64,000 bases of DNA from Sporosarcina oncorhynchi. Lineage in GTDB: Bacteria > Bacillota > Bacilli > Bacillales_A > Planococcaceae. Positions 37,526 through 47,427 of the stretch are shown in pieces; position 1 is the first letter of the stretch; each line of letters opens with the position of its first letter. A program made the translations under genes and the position numbers. The stretch lies in assembly GCF_033304615.1 (NCBI RefSeq), contig NZ_CP129118.1:1732001-1796000 (forward strand). The letters run 5' to 3'. Under the pieces are notes generated by a model. It ran no database searches, was not told the DNA's origin, and was given only the letters and a program-made list of their open reading frames with translations.

Positions 37526-38110
37526 TTACTGTAATGTCAGTTCGCGTTGTTGCTTATCGATCCATTTGCTCATGCTCTTGTAAAGAAGCAATGAGATGAC
37601 CATCAGCATAACACCTTTAATTAAGTTGAACGGAAGAATCCCTAATACTACTACATTGAACAGTGCTACCCCTTCATATGGAGGCATGTTCAGGAAATAG
37701 ACATACATCGGCAGGAAAACTAAATAATTCAAAACACTCATTCCGATTGCCATTGTAGCGGTACCTGCTACCAAGCCTGCCGTAAGGCCTTTTGCAGAAC
37801 GGATTTTGTTAAATATGAAGTATATCGGCATGATGAACAATACGCCTGTCACAAAGTTCGCAATCTCTCCTACAGGTACTCCGGTCGGACTGCCTGACAA
37901 AAACCAATGTAATAGGTTTTTCAGCAATTCTACAGAGATTCCAGCCAATGGTCCCATTGTCATTATTGCAATAACTGCAGGAATTTCACTGAAATCAACT
38001 TTCAGGAAGACCGGCATTGCAGGCAATGGAAAATTCAACTGCATTAGTACAGTTGATATACTGCCCAGCATTGCGATGAGAATCATTTTTCTCAGTTTCT
38101 TGTTATTCAT
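37526..38110 (-). CDS. ribU: Riboflavin ECF transporter substrate-binding subunit RibU
   Basis: A 194-residue integral membrane protein with five to six helices, of the S-component family of energy-coupling factor transporters; RibU binds riboflavin. The N-terminal KLRKMILIAMLGS segment and the LPAMPVFLKVDFSEIPAVI block are typical of RibU. It needs the shared ECF module, which is outside the window. ATG 38110 follows AAAGGAGAGAGG. An FMN riboswitch and an intrinsic terminator lie between its promoter region and the start, so expression should fall when FMN is high. Confidence 0.93.
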   Translation of the reverse strand: MNNKKLRKMILIAMLGSISTVLMQLNFPLPAMPVFLKVDFSEIPAVIAIMTMGPLAGISVELLKNLLHWFLSGSPTGVPVGEIANFVTGVLFIMPIYFIFNKIRSAKGLTAGLVAGTATMAIGMSVLNYLVFLPMYVYFLNMPPYEGVALFNVVVLGILPFNLIKGVMLMVISLLLYKSMSKWIDKQQRELTLQ

Positions 38111-38302
38111 TTGTTCCTCTCTCCTTTTGCGATTCACTTCAAAAGAGGAAAGGTCTGACCGTAATTCATATTGTCTATTGCATCTAATTTAGGCATCTAG
38201 ACATTCAGTTTCATAAGGTAACCCTGCTTTACAGAAAAAACTGTTTTACAAGTCTGCCTCACGTCTGTCACATCTAATCGATTCGCCTACTCAATAGATA
38301 TA

Positions 38303-38331
38303 AAAATCCCTAAAGCTAAAAAGCTTCAGGG
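38303..38331 (-). terminator. Riboswitch-linked terminator in ribU leader
   Basis: Stem CCCTGAAGCT / AGCTTTAGGG followed by ATTTTTA on the minus strand lies between the FMN aptamer and ribU. It is the likely expression platform: FMN binding would favour this stem. Confidence 0.7.
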
Positions 38332-38446
38332 AGAGTTAAAAAGGCAACATTAAATAAGGGATTAAATAAAGAATGAAAATCCTTTATTCCCGCACTTAAA
38401 TACGCACCCTTTTTGTAGACAATACAAAAAGACGGCTGCACCTTCA

Positions 38447-38568
38447 CCTTCTCCCATCCAGACTATACTGTCGGCTCTGGAATCTCACCAGAATCAGCTG
38501 TTAAGCTCGCGGGCTAAGAAAATTTCTTTTCTATTTCCGCCGGTCGGGAATTACACCCTGCCCCGAAG
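38447..38568 (-). ncRNA. FMN riboswitch (RFN element)
   Basis: On the minus strand the conserved RFN blocks appear in order: CTTCGGGGCAGGGTG, then TTCCCGACCGGCGG, GCCCGCGAGC, GATTCTGGTGAGATTCCAGAG, and the closing GTCTGGATGGGAGAAGG. The element controls ribU about 330 bases downstream. Recognition is by direct match to the consensus. Confidence 0.95.
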
Positions 38569-38605
38569 ATGAATCAATATTAGATTACGTTACTATTGTA
38601 TACAA

Positions 38606-38648
38606 AAAAGAACGTCTTGTAAACTTCATTGTTTACAAGACGTTCTTT
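38606..38648 (-). terminator. Terminator after rsiX
   Basis: Very long perfect stem AAAAGAACGTCTTGTAAAC / GTTTACAAGACGTTCTTTT with a 5-6 base loop and T-run, directly after the rsiX stop. It also separates rsiX from the ribU leader. Confidence 0.9.
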
Positions 38649-38651
38649 TAG

Positions 38652-39848
38652 TCATCTCCACATGATTGGATTCACACCCACCGGTTTCGGCAAAGGCTTT
38701 GTAAGATCGTAGTTTCCAAAGAACTCCTGTTGGACATTCTTTAGTTGTATTTGCATATCATAACTTTCCGCAGTTAACATAAAACCTTCTAACATTTCGT
38801 TCACTTCATTAATCGCAAATCGGGTCAAATCCAACGAAGCGTCGAATGTCAACATAATTGTGCCATCTTGCACTTCCACTGAATAATCCACTCCTGAAGG
38901 AATGACTTCCTGCACTACATCATTCGTAGCCTGCCGCATTGCGAGCAATGCTTCACTTACCGTTTTGGTGTCCCCGTTCTGATATGGGACAAGATAGACA
39001 CGCCCATCAGCCATAACGTATTTGAAGTATGGTCCTCTGCGCTCCAGATGAAACTCCATCTCTAAACCAATATAGTCAAAGGCTACAGGATTCCCCTTTT
39101 CATCAACCACTTTCCACTTTGTATGGTCGGTACTGAATGTAGCGATTGCGGAGTTCGTATATATTTCCAACGTGGTTGGTGAATTATCGTATAAATGATT
39201 TTCACCAACTTGATGGATAATTTCATCCGCTGATTCGGAAATTTCTCCTTTGTATGGATGATAGTCATCAAACCCTAGTTCTTCTTCTCTTACTTGACTT
39301 ACATATTTATTATATAATTCCACGCTTGATGGTGAACTACCCGGGAAGTCATTCGTTAACATCTCTTCAGGCATTATAAATGTTACTGGAATAACAGTCG
39401 CTTCATGGATTAGCCCAATAGGAAACAGGCGACCTTCCACATAGTCATCAGGGATAATGACATGGCTTGTCGTTACTGACTTCAAGGAAAATGAAGCTGC
39501 GTCCATGCTTTCTTCCGCCGCGGAGGATTGTTCCGACTCCTCCATTTCGACTGATTCAGTTGCGCCTTTCCCTTCAGTTCTCATAGTTGCAGGCTCTGAA
39601 CTTATATTCATTTGACCTTTATTTCCATTCAACATCGAAGGAACGAGCAGACTTAGTACAAATAGTGCTGCAACAGCGACCAATCCAGGTATCCATTTTT
39701 TTGCAAAACGATTAGATGACTTCGTCATTAGTCGATCATCTTTTTTCAGTTGGTCCAATATATCACTGGCGCTTCGTTCATCCGACGCTTTTGGCATCGA
39801 GCGAAGAAGGTATTCAATTTTATCATCGTTCCAATTATTGTCCGGCAT
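38652..39848 (-). CDS. rsiX: Anti-sigma factor RsiX-like
   Basis: A 398-residue single-pass membrane protein: a cytoplasmic N-terminus (about 1-45), a transmembrane helix (about 50-69) and a large outside domain of unknown type preceded by a Ser/Glu-rich linker. It starts within three bases of the sigX stop and should bind and hold SigX at the membrane. Sequence conservation of RsiX is low, so the call rests mostly on the sigX neighbour and topology. GAAGGGGGAAG precedes ATG 39848. Confidence 0.8.
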   Translation of the reverse strand: MPDNNWNDDKIEYLLRSMPKASDERSASDILDQLKKDDRLMTKSSNRFAKKWIPGLVAVAALFVLSLLVPSMLNGNKGQMNISSEPATMRTEGKGATESVEMEESEQSSAAEESMDAASFSLKSVTTSHVIIPDDYVEGRLFPIGLIHEATVIPVTFIMPEEMLTNDFPGSSPSSVELYNKYVSQVREEELGFDDYHPYKGEISESADEIIHQVGENHLYDNSPTTLEIYTNSAIATFSTDHTKWKVVDEKGNPVAFDYIGLEMEFHLERRGPYFKYVMADGRVYLVPYQNGDTKTVSEALLAMRQATNDVVQEVIPSGVDYSVEVQDGTIMLTFDASLDLTRFAINEVNEMLEGFMLTAESYDMQIQLKNVQQEFFGNYDLTKPLPKPVGVNPIMWR

Positions 39849-40376
39849 TCATCTTCCCCCTTCATCCGAAGAAGCGTTCAATTTCTTTTGTAGTGATTTG
39901 ATAGCCCGATGTTGTGTCGTCTTCACTTTCCCTTCAGTCCAGCCAAGTGTATCGGCGGTTTCTGAGATGGTCAACTCTTGAAAATACCTCAATACAATGA
40001 CCATTTTCTGATCACCTGTACATGTATCCAATACACGAAGCAATTCTTTCATATCATCGTTCAATAAAACGATATCTTCAGGGGCAGAGTTAGCTGAAAC
40101 AAGCTTATTCGCTTCCCAGTCGAATTCGTTAAATTGATGCTTTTGCCTGACCGTTTTTTTTCTGAAATGATCAATAGCAACATTTTTGGCAATTGAAAAT
40201 AACCATGTTTTTTCGGAACTCTTCCCTTCGAATCCGGCATATGCTTTAAGCACCCTGACATATACTTCATGCATCAGATCCTCAGACTGGTTCCGATCAC
40301 CTGTCAAATAGATCAGGAAGTTGAAGACATCCTGGTGATATTGTTCATATAGCCGATGGAAAACGGAGTCATCCAC
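39849..40376 (-). CDS. sigX: ECF sigma factor SigX
   Basis: A 175-residue ECF sigma factor with region 2 (about 10-75, DLMHEVYVRVLKAYAGF) and region 4 (about 115-170, ETADTLGWTEGKVKTTQHRA). SigX in B. subtilis controls cell-surface charge and cationic peptide resistance genes. The gene order resE-sigX-rsiX is the same as in B. subtilis. GTG 40376 follows GGGGGG. A likely ECF-type promoter lies just upstream. Confidence 0.9.
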   Translation of the reverse strand: MDDSVFHRLYEQYHQDVFNFLIYLTGDRNQSEDLMHEVYVRVLKAYAGFEGKSSEKTWLFSIAKNVAIDHFRKKTVRQKHQFNEFDWEANKLVSANSAPEDIVLLNDDMKELLRVLDTCTGDQKMVIVLRYFQELTISETADTLGWTEGKVKTTQHRAIKSLQKKLNASSDEGGR

Positions 40377-40400
40377 GAAATCCCCCCGTTCATTTCATTA

Positions 40401-40426
40401 GTCGTAATTCAAGACAAAAAGTTTCA
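40401..40426 (-). promoter_or_regulatory. Possible autoregulated ECF promoter of sigX
   Basis: On the minus strand TGAAAC (40421-40426) and CGAC (40401-40404) are 16 bases apart, close to the known sigma-X pattern TGTAAC-N16/17-CGAC. It lies 25 bases before the GTG of sigX, which suggests SigX transcribes its own operon. Motif-based only. Confidence 0.5.
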
Positions 40427-40465
40427 CTCTATTTGTATTACACGAATAGATATACATATTTCTTC

Positions 40466-42253
40466 TTATTCGTTATGAGTGTCGATCGGAAGAATACAGG
40501 TGAAGACTGTTCCTGATTCCGAGCCTATTTCGGCACTGATTTGCCCTTCATGCGAATCGATTATATTTTTAGCTATTGCGAGTCCCAGACCCGTACCACC
40601 TTTACCGCGCGTCCTCGCTTTGTCTGCTTTATAGAAACGCTCAAAGATGAAAGGTAGATCCTCGACAGGAATACCACTTCCTGTATCGGCTAACGAAATT
40701 TCAGCCATCTCTCCTTTTCTTTCGACAGAGATTGTCACCTTTCCTGCATTCGGCGTATGTCGGATTGCATTGTCTATCAGGTTTGTGAACACTTGTTCAA
40801 GTCTATCTGCATCTGCAAAGATGATGATAGGCTCCAATTCTTTCGGATTTTCCAAAGACAGTGTGACATTTGAATCACGGGCAATTTGCATGAATTTATT
40901 CATGACTCTTTCCAGGAACTCAACTAGATCCAGATTGTTTTTGTATAAACGCATATGTCCTGATTCCATTCTTGCAAGATCCAAAAGATCGGTAACGAGT
41001 CTACTCATTCTTTTCGATTCATCATGAATGATTTGGACCATTTCATTGCGTTCTTCTTCAGACGTGACGACATCATCAATAATCGCTTCGCTATAGCCTT
41101 GCAGAAGCGAGATAGGCGTTCTCAGTTCATGCGATACATTTGCAATGAAATCAGAGCGTAATTTATCCAATTTGTGCTGATCAGTCATATCCCGCAAAAC
41201 CGCAACGGCTCCACGTATACTATTCTCACTGTATAAAGGACTAATTGATACCCCGTAAAACTGCCCTCCAAGTTCTAATTCTTCTTCTATTTCCTCAGCA
41301 AATGAGATGACATGCTCAAGCATATGAAAAATCTCAGGCGGCAGAACATTGTCATTTGCACCATTGGCGAAATACCATTTTTGCAGTAGACGCTCCGCTT
41401 GTGGATTGCTCAATAATATCGAATAATCTCGGTTAAATGTAATAACTGCATCCGTCATTGATGTAAGAATGCTTGATAATTGTTCTTTTTCCTGTTTAAT
41501 CAATTCCATCTGGTATTTCAATTGCCTGCCCATTTGGTTGAATGCTGAAGCGAGTTGGCCGATTTCATCGTTTTGAGTGGCCGGCAACCGCATGTCAAAA
41601 TTCCCTTTGGACAGTTCAAAGGCTGCTTGCTTCATGCCCCGGAGCGGCGAAGTAATTCGTGTTGAAAGAAAGAATGCAAAGAACGTCGTCAGGACGAATG
41701 CGATGAATGCGGATAAGAAAACAATTTGCGTCGTGCTTTTTGTTGTACGGTGGACAGCATCCAAGCTTTGATACATAATCAACGACTGGCTGAAATCGTT
41801 TTCAAGCTGAAAAGGATAGACGAGCACAAGAAATTGTTCCATTACATTTTCATCGGATAGTGAAGGTAATATCATTTCTTTCATAACTTTTTCATTCGGT
41901 TTCAAATCAGCAAATATTCGATTTTCAGATAAAATCTTTTCTTCAATCAATTTCTGATTTAGGCCACTGTGAAACGCATACTTAACATTTTTTTCCGAGT
42001 CGATGATTAATGCATTCGTTTCATCATCGAGTATATCCCGTATGATTAACCGCATGGCAGATTCACTATCATGATCAATAACAATCTTTCCGATAGTCGT
42101 CGCTTCCCTACGCAATGAATCTTCAGCTTGCTTCGTATGAAAATTATCCAAGAACTCCAGTAACAGCAACGTCACGATAAACAGGACAAATGAAACGAGA
42201 AGCAATATGGTTGCCCATAGCTTCCCGACAATCGAATGCCATATTCTATTCAT
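40466..42253 (-). CDS. resE: Sensor histidine kinase ResE
   Basis: ResE (595 residues) is the membrane kinase of the ResDE system that responds to low oxygen and nitric oxide. It has two membrane helices (about 10-35 and 175-198) around an extracellular loop, HAMP (about 197-250), PAS (about 257-365), the phospho-acceptor H375 in SHELRTP, and a C-terminal HATPase with DRLEQVFTNLIDNAI and GTGLGLAI. ATG 42253 is used: GAGGTTCC is just upstream, inside the end of resD. Eight bases overlap with resD. Confidence 0.95.
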   Translation of the reverse strand: MNRIWHSIVGKLWATILLLVSFVLFIVTLLLLEFLDNFHTKQAEDSLRREATTIGKIVIDHDSESAMRLIIRDILDDETNALIIDSEKNVKYAFHSGLNQKLIEEKILSENRIFADLKPNEKVMKEMILPSLSDENVMEQFLVLVYPFQLENDFSQSLIMYQSLDAVHRTTKSTTQIVFLSAFIAFVLTTFFAFFLSTRITSPLRGMKQAAFELSKGNFDMRLPATQNDEIGQLASAFNQMGRQLKYQMELIKQEKEQLSSILTSMTDAVITFNRDYSILLSNPQAERLLQKWYFANGANDNVLPPEIFHMLEHVISFAEEIEEELELGGQFYGVSISPLYSENSIRGAVAVLRDMTDQHKLDKLRSDFIANVSHELRTPISLLQGYSEAIIDDVVTSEEERNEMVQIIHDESKRMSRLVTDLLDLARMESGHMRLYKNNLDLVEFLERVMNKFMQIARDSNVTLSLENPKELEPIIIFADADRLEQVFTNLIDNAIRHTPNAGKVTISVERKGEMAEISLADTGSGIPVEDLPFIFERFYKADKARTRGKGGTGLGLAIAKNIIDSHEGQISAEIGSESGTVFTCILPIDTHNE

Positions 42254-42965
42254 TCGGAACCTCAAACTTGTATCCGACCCCCCAGACCGTAACAATCATC
42301 TTGGCTGCGCGTTCTGATACACGGCTCAATTTCTCCCGCAAACGCTTGACGTGCGTGTCTACCGTCCTCAAATCACCGAAAAATTCATAATGCCATACTT
42401 CCTTTAATAACTGTTCACGATCAAACACTTTGTCAGGTGATTTCGCAAGGAAATAGAGCAACTCATACTCTTTCGGTGTTAAATTCACTTCTTTGCCTTC
42501 CGCGGTCACACGATGTGCGTCATGATCGATTGTCAGTTGAGGGAAAACAACCAGATCCTTTGAACTGTTCGTTGCAGCAGCATCAGGAAACGTAACTGAA
42601 CGTCTGAGTATCGCTTTAACCCTTAAAACGACTTCCCTTGGGCTGAAAGGTTTCACTATGTAATCATCTGCGCCTGTTTCAAATCCTTCTACGCGATCAG
42701 ATTCTTCACCTTTTGCAGTCAACAATATGACTGGCGTCATTTTCTTCTCTTCCCTCAACTCTTGTAGAACTTCCAAACCGTCTTTTTCAGGCATCATCAA
42801 ATCAAGGAGGATACAATCGTAGTGATTAGCCATTGCTTTTTCAATCGCTTCGGCACCATCCACTGCCTCATCAATTTCAAACCCTTCACGGGAAAGGTAC
42901 ATATTTAGAAGTCGTCTAATGCGATCTTCATCATCTACTACGAGCAACTTAACACTTTCTTCCAT
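42246..42965 (-). CDS. resD: Response regulator ResD
   Basis: ResD (239 residues) is an OmpR-family regulator. The receiver domain shows D11-D12, the phospho-acceptor D55 (LLDLMMP) and the conserved Lys in IVKPF near residue 105; the C-terminal winged helix (about 140-235) includes LTPKEYELL and RTVDTHVKRLREKL. It controls genes of aerobic and nitrate respiration, including resABC in B. subtilis. AAGGGG precedes ATG 42965. Coupled to resE. Confidence 0.96.
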   Translation of the reverse strand: MEESVKLLVVDDEDRIRRLLNMYLSREGFEIDEAVDGAEAIEKAMANHYDCILLDLMMPEKDGLEVLQELREEKKMTPVILLTAKGEESDRVEGFETGADDYIVKPFSPREVVLRVKAILRRSVTFPDAAATNSSKDLVVFPQLTIDHDAHRVTAEGKEVNLTPKEYELLYFLAKSPDKVFDREQLLKEVWHYEFFGDLRTVDTHVKRLREKLSRVSERAAKMIVTVWGVGYKFEVPNE

Positions 42966-43030
42966 CGTTAATAACCCCTTTCAAAATCCACTAATACTCT
43001 TATTGTACAAGCAGTGTGAAAAAAAAGAAA

Positions 43031-43061
43031 GACTGCACAACCTGTTAATGGTTGTGCAGTC
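43031..43061 (-). terminator. Terminator after resC
   Basis: A 12-base perfect stem GACTGCACAACC / GGTTGTGCAGTC with a 7-base loop and TTTCTTTTTTTT behind it separates the resABC transcript from resDE, which then needs its own promoter or read-through. Confidence 0.9.
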
Positions 43062-43069
43062 CAATCGGC

Positions 43070-44254
43070 TTACGCATAAGAGTGCAAACCTGCAATTATC
43101 AAGTTAACGGCAATGAGGTTGAACATGATGATAATGAAACCAATTACTGCCAACCAGGCAGACTTTTTGCCTTCCCAGCCTTGAGATAGACGGAGATGTA
43201 AGAAAGCTGCATAAAATAGCCATGTAATAAGCGCCCATACTTCTTTCGGATCCCATCCCCAGAATCTGGACCAGGCTTCATGTGCCCAAATCATTGCGAA
43301 GATTAAGGCACCGAGTGTAAATACAGGGAACCCAATTAGTACTGATCTATAGCCAATTTCGTCCATTAGCTGCGAATTTGCTTTTTTAGCGAAAGGTTGC
43401 AGTAAGGTAGCAACAGGTCGCCTAATGATCAGCCGCAACAGTAGATAGATTACAAGCCCTGTCGCAATTGACCATACGAATGTCGTTAAAGTCTTTGCAT
43501 TGACGATAGAAGGCATTTCTATAAGTGGAGTCATTGCTTCAGGCGTTTGCGCTTCATAGCCACTCATACCGAATAATGGTGGATAATTATACTCCATTTT
43601 CGCCGGCTGTTCGTTTTTATCAATATATGTGAAATGGGCTTCATAACCTGTAAGTTTAAATGTAGTTGACGAAACGACAAATCCTACTACTAATATAAGG
43701 GCAATCATAACCGCTTCAAGCCAGAAACGTTCTCTTGAAGGTTTTTTCAAATCAACATTTTTCAAGAGAAAAATAAGTCCTGCAACTGCACTAATGACCA
43801 AGATTGCTTCACCAATAACCGTCGTAATAACGTGGATGACTAGCCAATGGCTTTGCAACGCTGGAATTAGCGGGGTAATGTCCTTAGGAAACATGCTCGC
43901 GTAGGCAATCATAATAATAGCAATTGGCAATGCGAATAGGCCAAGAGACGGTGTTCTATAAAGATAGAACAAAAGTATGAATGCACCAACAAGCATCATT
44001 CCAAAAGCAGCGGTGAATTCAAACATATTACTTAATGGAATATGACCCGAAGCCATCCATCTTGTTATAAAGTAGCCAATATTTGAGATGAAACCAATAA
44101 TTGTGATGATAATACCAATCTGACCCCAACGGCTTTTTTTATATGTTGTTTCCGAACTTGCCTTTTTGATGGCTCCACCGAAAAATGCGGTGGCCACCAA
44201 ATAGGCAATAAAAGATACTAAAAGCATATTGGCGCTTAACGAAGCGAGTCCCAT
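43070..44254 (-). CDS. resC: Cytochrome c biogenesis protein ResC (CcsA)
   Basis: A 394-residue polytopic membrane protein of the CcsA/CcmC superfamily. The heme-handling tryptophan-rich signature is seen as [23 protein letters not shown] near residue 320-342 (WxWDPKE), and conserved His residues lie in flanking helices. With ResB it forms the system II heme lyase for c-type cytochromes such as QcrC. Starts with AGGAGAAAA, three bases after resB. Confidence 0.95.
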   Translation of the reverse strand: MGLASLSANMLLVSFIAYLVATAFFGGAIKKASSETTYKKSRWGQIGIIITIIGFISNIGYFITRWMASGHIPLSNMFEFTAAFGMMLVGAFILLFYLYRTPSLGLFALPIAIIMIAYASMFPKDITPLIPALQSHWLVIHVITTVIGEAILVISAVAGLIFLLKNVDLKKPSRERFWLEAVMIALILVVGFVVSSTTFKLTGYEAHFTYIDKNEQPAKMEYNYPPLFGMSGYEAQTPEAMTPLIEMPSIVNAKTLTTFVWSIATGLVIYLLLRLIIRRPVATLLQPFAKKANSQLMDEIGYRSVLIGFPVFTLGALIFAMIWAHEAWSRFWGWDPKEVWALITWLFYAAFLHLRLSQGWEGKKSAWLAVIGFIIIMFNLIAVNLIIAGLHSYA

Positions 44255-44256
44255 GA

Positions 44257-45903
44257 TTATTTTTCTCCTTCCTCTTGCTCTGATTCAATGTCGGTATCCC
44301 GTCGATCTACATAGTTCGGTAAACCCGCATAATCTTTAACGGCATCCAGTTCCTTTTTCAACGAGAACCAGTTTTTATTCGTATGAGCCGCAATCAATAG
44401 ATTGTCGTCTTCACCTTTTTGAACCCAAATTCTTCTATGATTCCAGTAGGAACCTTGGATGACACCGATCATAAAGATGATTCCGCCTAGTAGTAAAATA
44501 TAGAGCGTTTTATCTTTCCGGATCGTCAAACCAGAGATATGTCGGGTATCAGCGCTGACAAACTTGACTTGATATGCGTTCTCTTCAGTTTCAAGTGTTT
44601 GTTGAATCGCTACAAAACTTTTTTCGCCTTGAGGCTTATCAGGTGTTCTCATATCAAAAATAAAAGCTGGATTGTTTGGAATTGGTGACTTGGAGACAGG
44701 TTCTCCATTTTCAACACCGTCATAATCTGCATAATAACCAATCAGATTGACCGTCGCTCCATCTTCAAGCTCGTAGACGCCTTTCGGATCATCCAGGTCG
44801 ATCGTGAATTCACCGAATGATTTTTCAGTCGCTTTTTCAATCAGTTTCATCTTCATGGATTTTAATTCATTCAATCGATAGTCCATTTGGAAGACATTAT
44901 AACCATCAAACTTCAGTGGTTTGTTAACAATAATCGAGTAATCTTTTTCAAATTCAAGATCTGTTGAACCTGGCAAACCGTCTTCTTTTTTCTTGTATAG
45001 CGAGACGTCCGTCTGATAATTTTTAACAATCGATCCGACTCTGTCCAACGCATTACCGAAAACCTCGTCTGCTTCTTCTTTCGTATACATCTCCATAATG
45101 AACTTATTGCTCTTTAAATAGTACTCGGGCGCGCCGGGGATCGATCTTAGTTCCCCTTCACGTATCCACATCGTCTCGTCGACATAAAAACCCGGAATAC
45201 CTCGAAGAAGGATTCCAAACAGGAAAATAATAAGTCCTGTATGATTTATATAAGGACCCCAACGTGAAAAACGGTTCTTCTCGGCTAATATAGCGCCATT
45301 TTCCGTTTTCACATTATATTTCAGTTCCTTTAATTTTTCTGCAGATTTTTCCAGGGAAAGATCAGGCGTTACAGCAGCTCCGTCTCCATAGATTCTTTGT
45401 CGTTTCATGAAGGATGGATGCCGCTTTGTACGCTGTCTCTTCAACGACTTGTAAAGTGGGAATACCCTGTCCACACTCGCAATGATGATGGATGTTCCTA
45501 ACATACCTATAAGAACTTTGAACCACCAGCTATTATACATATCATAGAAGCCCAATTTGTAGTATAGTGTTCCCACAAATCCGTAAAGTCGTTCATAATA
45601 AGCGAGCAAATCCGCATCGGTTTGAACAGGCACATAAAACTTTTGTGGGAATAAGGTTCCGATTGCAGAAGTAGCCAACACAGCAATGATGATGCTTACT
45701 CCTATTTTGACGCTTGAAAAGAAGTTCCAAATTTTATCGATGATTGAACGTTTATACGTTTGGGATCTACGTGCAGATCCCTCATACCTCATATCTACTA
45801 CTTCACTTTTTTTCGCTTCATCAGTCATCGGACGACCGCATTTTTCACAGAGTACTGTTCCAAATGGATTTTCATGACCGCATTTGCATTTGATCTTACT
45901 CAT
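44257..45903 (-). CDS. resB: Cytochrome c biogenesis protein ResB
   Basis: ResB (548 residues) is the large partner of ResC. It begins with a zinc-ribbon-like CKCGH..CEKCGRP segment (residues 6-25), as in the B. subtilis protein, followed by membrane helices near 70-90, 132-150 and 215-235, a large external domain, and a final helix near 470-490. It passes reduced heme to apocytochrome outside the membrane. AAGGAGTTCG precedes ATG 45903. Confidence 0.95.
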   Translation of the reverse strand: MSKIKCKCGHENPFGTVLCEKCGRPMTDEAKKSEVVDMRYEGSARRSQTYKRSIIDKIWNFFSSVKIGVSIIIAVLATSAIGTLFPQKFYVPVQTDADLLAYYERLYGFVGTLYYKLGFYDMYNSWWFKVLIGMLGTSIIIASVDRVFPLYKSLKRQRTKRHPSFMKRQRIYGDGAAVTPDLSLEKSAEKLKELKYNVKTENGAILAEKNRFSRWGPYINHTGLIIFLFGILLRGIPGFYVDETMWIREGELRSIPGAPEYYLKSNKFIMEMYTKEEADEVFGNALDRVGSIVKNYQTDVSLYKKKEDGLPGSTDLEFEKDYSIIVNKPLKFDGYNVFQMDYRLNELKSMKMKLIEKATEKSFGEFTIDLDDPKGVYELEDGATVNLIGYYADYDGVENGEPVSKSPIPNNPAFIFDMRTPDKPQGEKSFVAIQQTLETEENAYQVKFVSADTRHISGLTIRKDKTLYILLLGGIIFMIGVIQGSYWNHRRIWVQKGEDDNLLIAAHTNKNWFSLKKELDAVKDYAGLPNYVDRRDTDIESEQEEGEK

Positions 45904-45916
45904 GTGTACGAACTCC

Positions 45917-46450
45917 TTATTGAGGTAGAACGCTTTCCATTAAGGAAATGATTTCTTCCTCACTCATTTCTTGTTTGATGATATCCTGAATTACGCCATC
46001 TTTGTTAATCAGAAAGGTTGTCGGGAGAGGAACGACATTATACAAGTCCCTCACGTCTTTCGTTTTATCGATAACGACTGGAAAAGTCAGCCCATACTGA
46101 TCACGGAATGTATCTACCTTCAGATTAGATTCAGCAATGTTAACGGATAAGACATGTACACCTTTTTCACTGAACTCTTTATACTGATTTTCAATATAAG
46201 GCATTTCCTTCTTACAAGGAGGACACCAGGTACCCCAGAAGTTTAAGAAAACTCCCTCACCATTAAAGTCGGATAAACGATGAACATTTCCATCCGTATC
46301 AACAAGTTCAAAATCTGGTGCTTTATCGCCTACTGCCAAAACTTTTACTTTATCTTTGGAGAATATGGAAAACAGAATTGCCGATGCTAATAAAAGCAGG
46401 ACTACTCCCCTGAAAATGAGACGAGAGCGCTTTTTGTTCGGTTTGGACAA
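45917..46450 (-). CDS. resA: Thiol-disulfide oxidoreductase ResA
   Basis: ResA (177 residues) is an extracytoplasmic thioredoxin-like protein with one N-terminal membrane anchor (about 12-32) and the active site WCPPC (C76, C79). It reduces the heme-binding cysteines of apocytochrome c before heme attachment by ResBC. TTG 46450 follows GGGGGCT. First gene of the resABC unit. Confidence 0.95.
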   Translation of the reverse strand: MSKPNKKRSRLIFRGVVLLLLASAILFSIFSKDKVKVLAVGDKAPDFELVDTDGNVHRLSDFNGEGVFLNFWGTWCPPCKKEMPYIENQYKEFSEKGVHVLSVNIAESNLKVDTFRDQYGLTFPVVIDKTKDVRDLYNVVPLPTTFLINKDGVIQDIIKQEMSEEEIISLMESVLPQ

Positions 46451-46575
46451 TTGGATAGCCCCCTTACAGTTTTAAGATTTCAACTTACATTATAACAAAA
46501 CATCTTTTTAAAAAGAGATGAAGTCGTGATAGGTTTGTGAACGTTCATAATTATGTCGAAAAACGGTTTAGTAAG

Positions 46576-47307
46576 TCATCCAATCTTACCTGTTTCCGCT
46601 AGCACTCTTAACTGTTTTACTTCATGCGTCGTTAATTCGCGTGCTTCGCCTGCATTTAACCCTAAAGTAGTCAACATCGCAAACGATTCCCTTCTCAACT
46701 TCTGAACTGGGCAACCGATCGCATCGAACATTCTGCGCACCTGGCGGTTTCTGCCCTCATGAATAGTGATTTCGACAAGAGCAGTACCTGTTTTTTTATC
46801 GAACGACTGCATTTTTACACGTGCTGGAGCTGTCACTCCATCCTCCAACTCAATACCACGTTCAAGCTTTTTAAGCGCATCCCGTTCTGGAACGCCTTTC
46901 ACTTTTGCAACATACTTCTTTTGGATACCGTATTTTGGATGCGTCATCAAATTAGAAAAGTCGCCGTCATTTGTCATGATGATGATACCAGAAGTGTCAA
47001 AATCAAGACGTCCTACCGGGAAAATTCTCTCTTCAACCATCGGTAGCAGATCCAAGACAGTCTTCCTGCCTTTTTCATCACTAACCGTGGATATATAACC
47101 TCTAGGCTTGTACAACAAATAGTAGACAAACCTTTCTTTGACGAGTTCCACGCCTTCCACTTCAACACGATCCGCACGGGTCACTTTTGTTCCTAATTCA
47201 GTCACAACTTGTCCATTCACTTTCACTTTACCATCGACGATGAGCGTTTCAGCCTTCCGACGTGATGCAACGCCTGCTTGCGCCAATACTTTTTGCAATC
47301 TTTCCAA
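46576..47307 (-). CDS. rluB: 23S rRNA pseudouridine synthase RluB
   Basis: A 243-residue pseudouridine synthase of the RsuA/RluB type: an N-terminal S4 RNA-binding domain (about 1-60) and a catalytic domain with the aspartate D102 in GRLDFDTSG. It should modify U2605 (E. coli numbering) of 23S rRNA. It lies between resA and dacB-like gene; spmA and spmB, found here in B. subtilis, are absent. TTG 47307 follows AAGGTG. Confidence 0.93.
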   Translation of the reverse strand: MERLQKVLAQAGVASRRKAETLIVDGKVKVNGQVVTELGTKVTRADRVEVEGVELVKERFVYYLLYKPRGYISTVSDEKGRKTVLDLLPMVEERIFPVGRLDFDTSGIIIMTNDGDFSNLMTHPKYGIQKKYVAKVKGVPERDALKKLERGIELEDGVTAPARVKMQSFDKKTGTALVEITIHEGRNRQVRRMFDAIGCPVQKLRRESFAMLTTLGLNAGEARELTTHEVKQLRVLAETGKIG

Positions 47308-47427
47308 CTCGACACCTTCTTTCTATCTCAAAAAATTATGTCACATTTTCGTGCAAATGAAAAGAAGACCGACCTATATACAGTCAGCCTTCCCGAATTA
47401 TTTAGACACATTTACAAACTTCCCACA

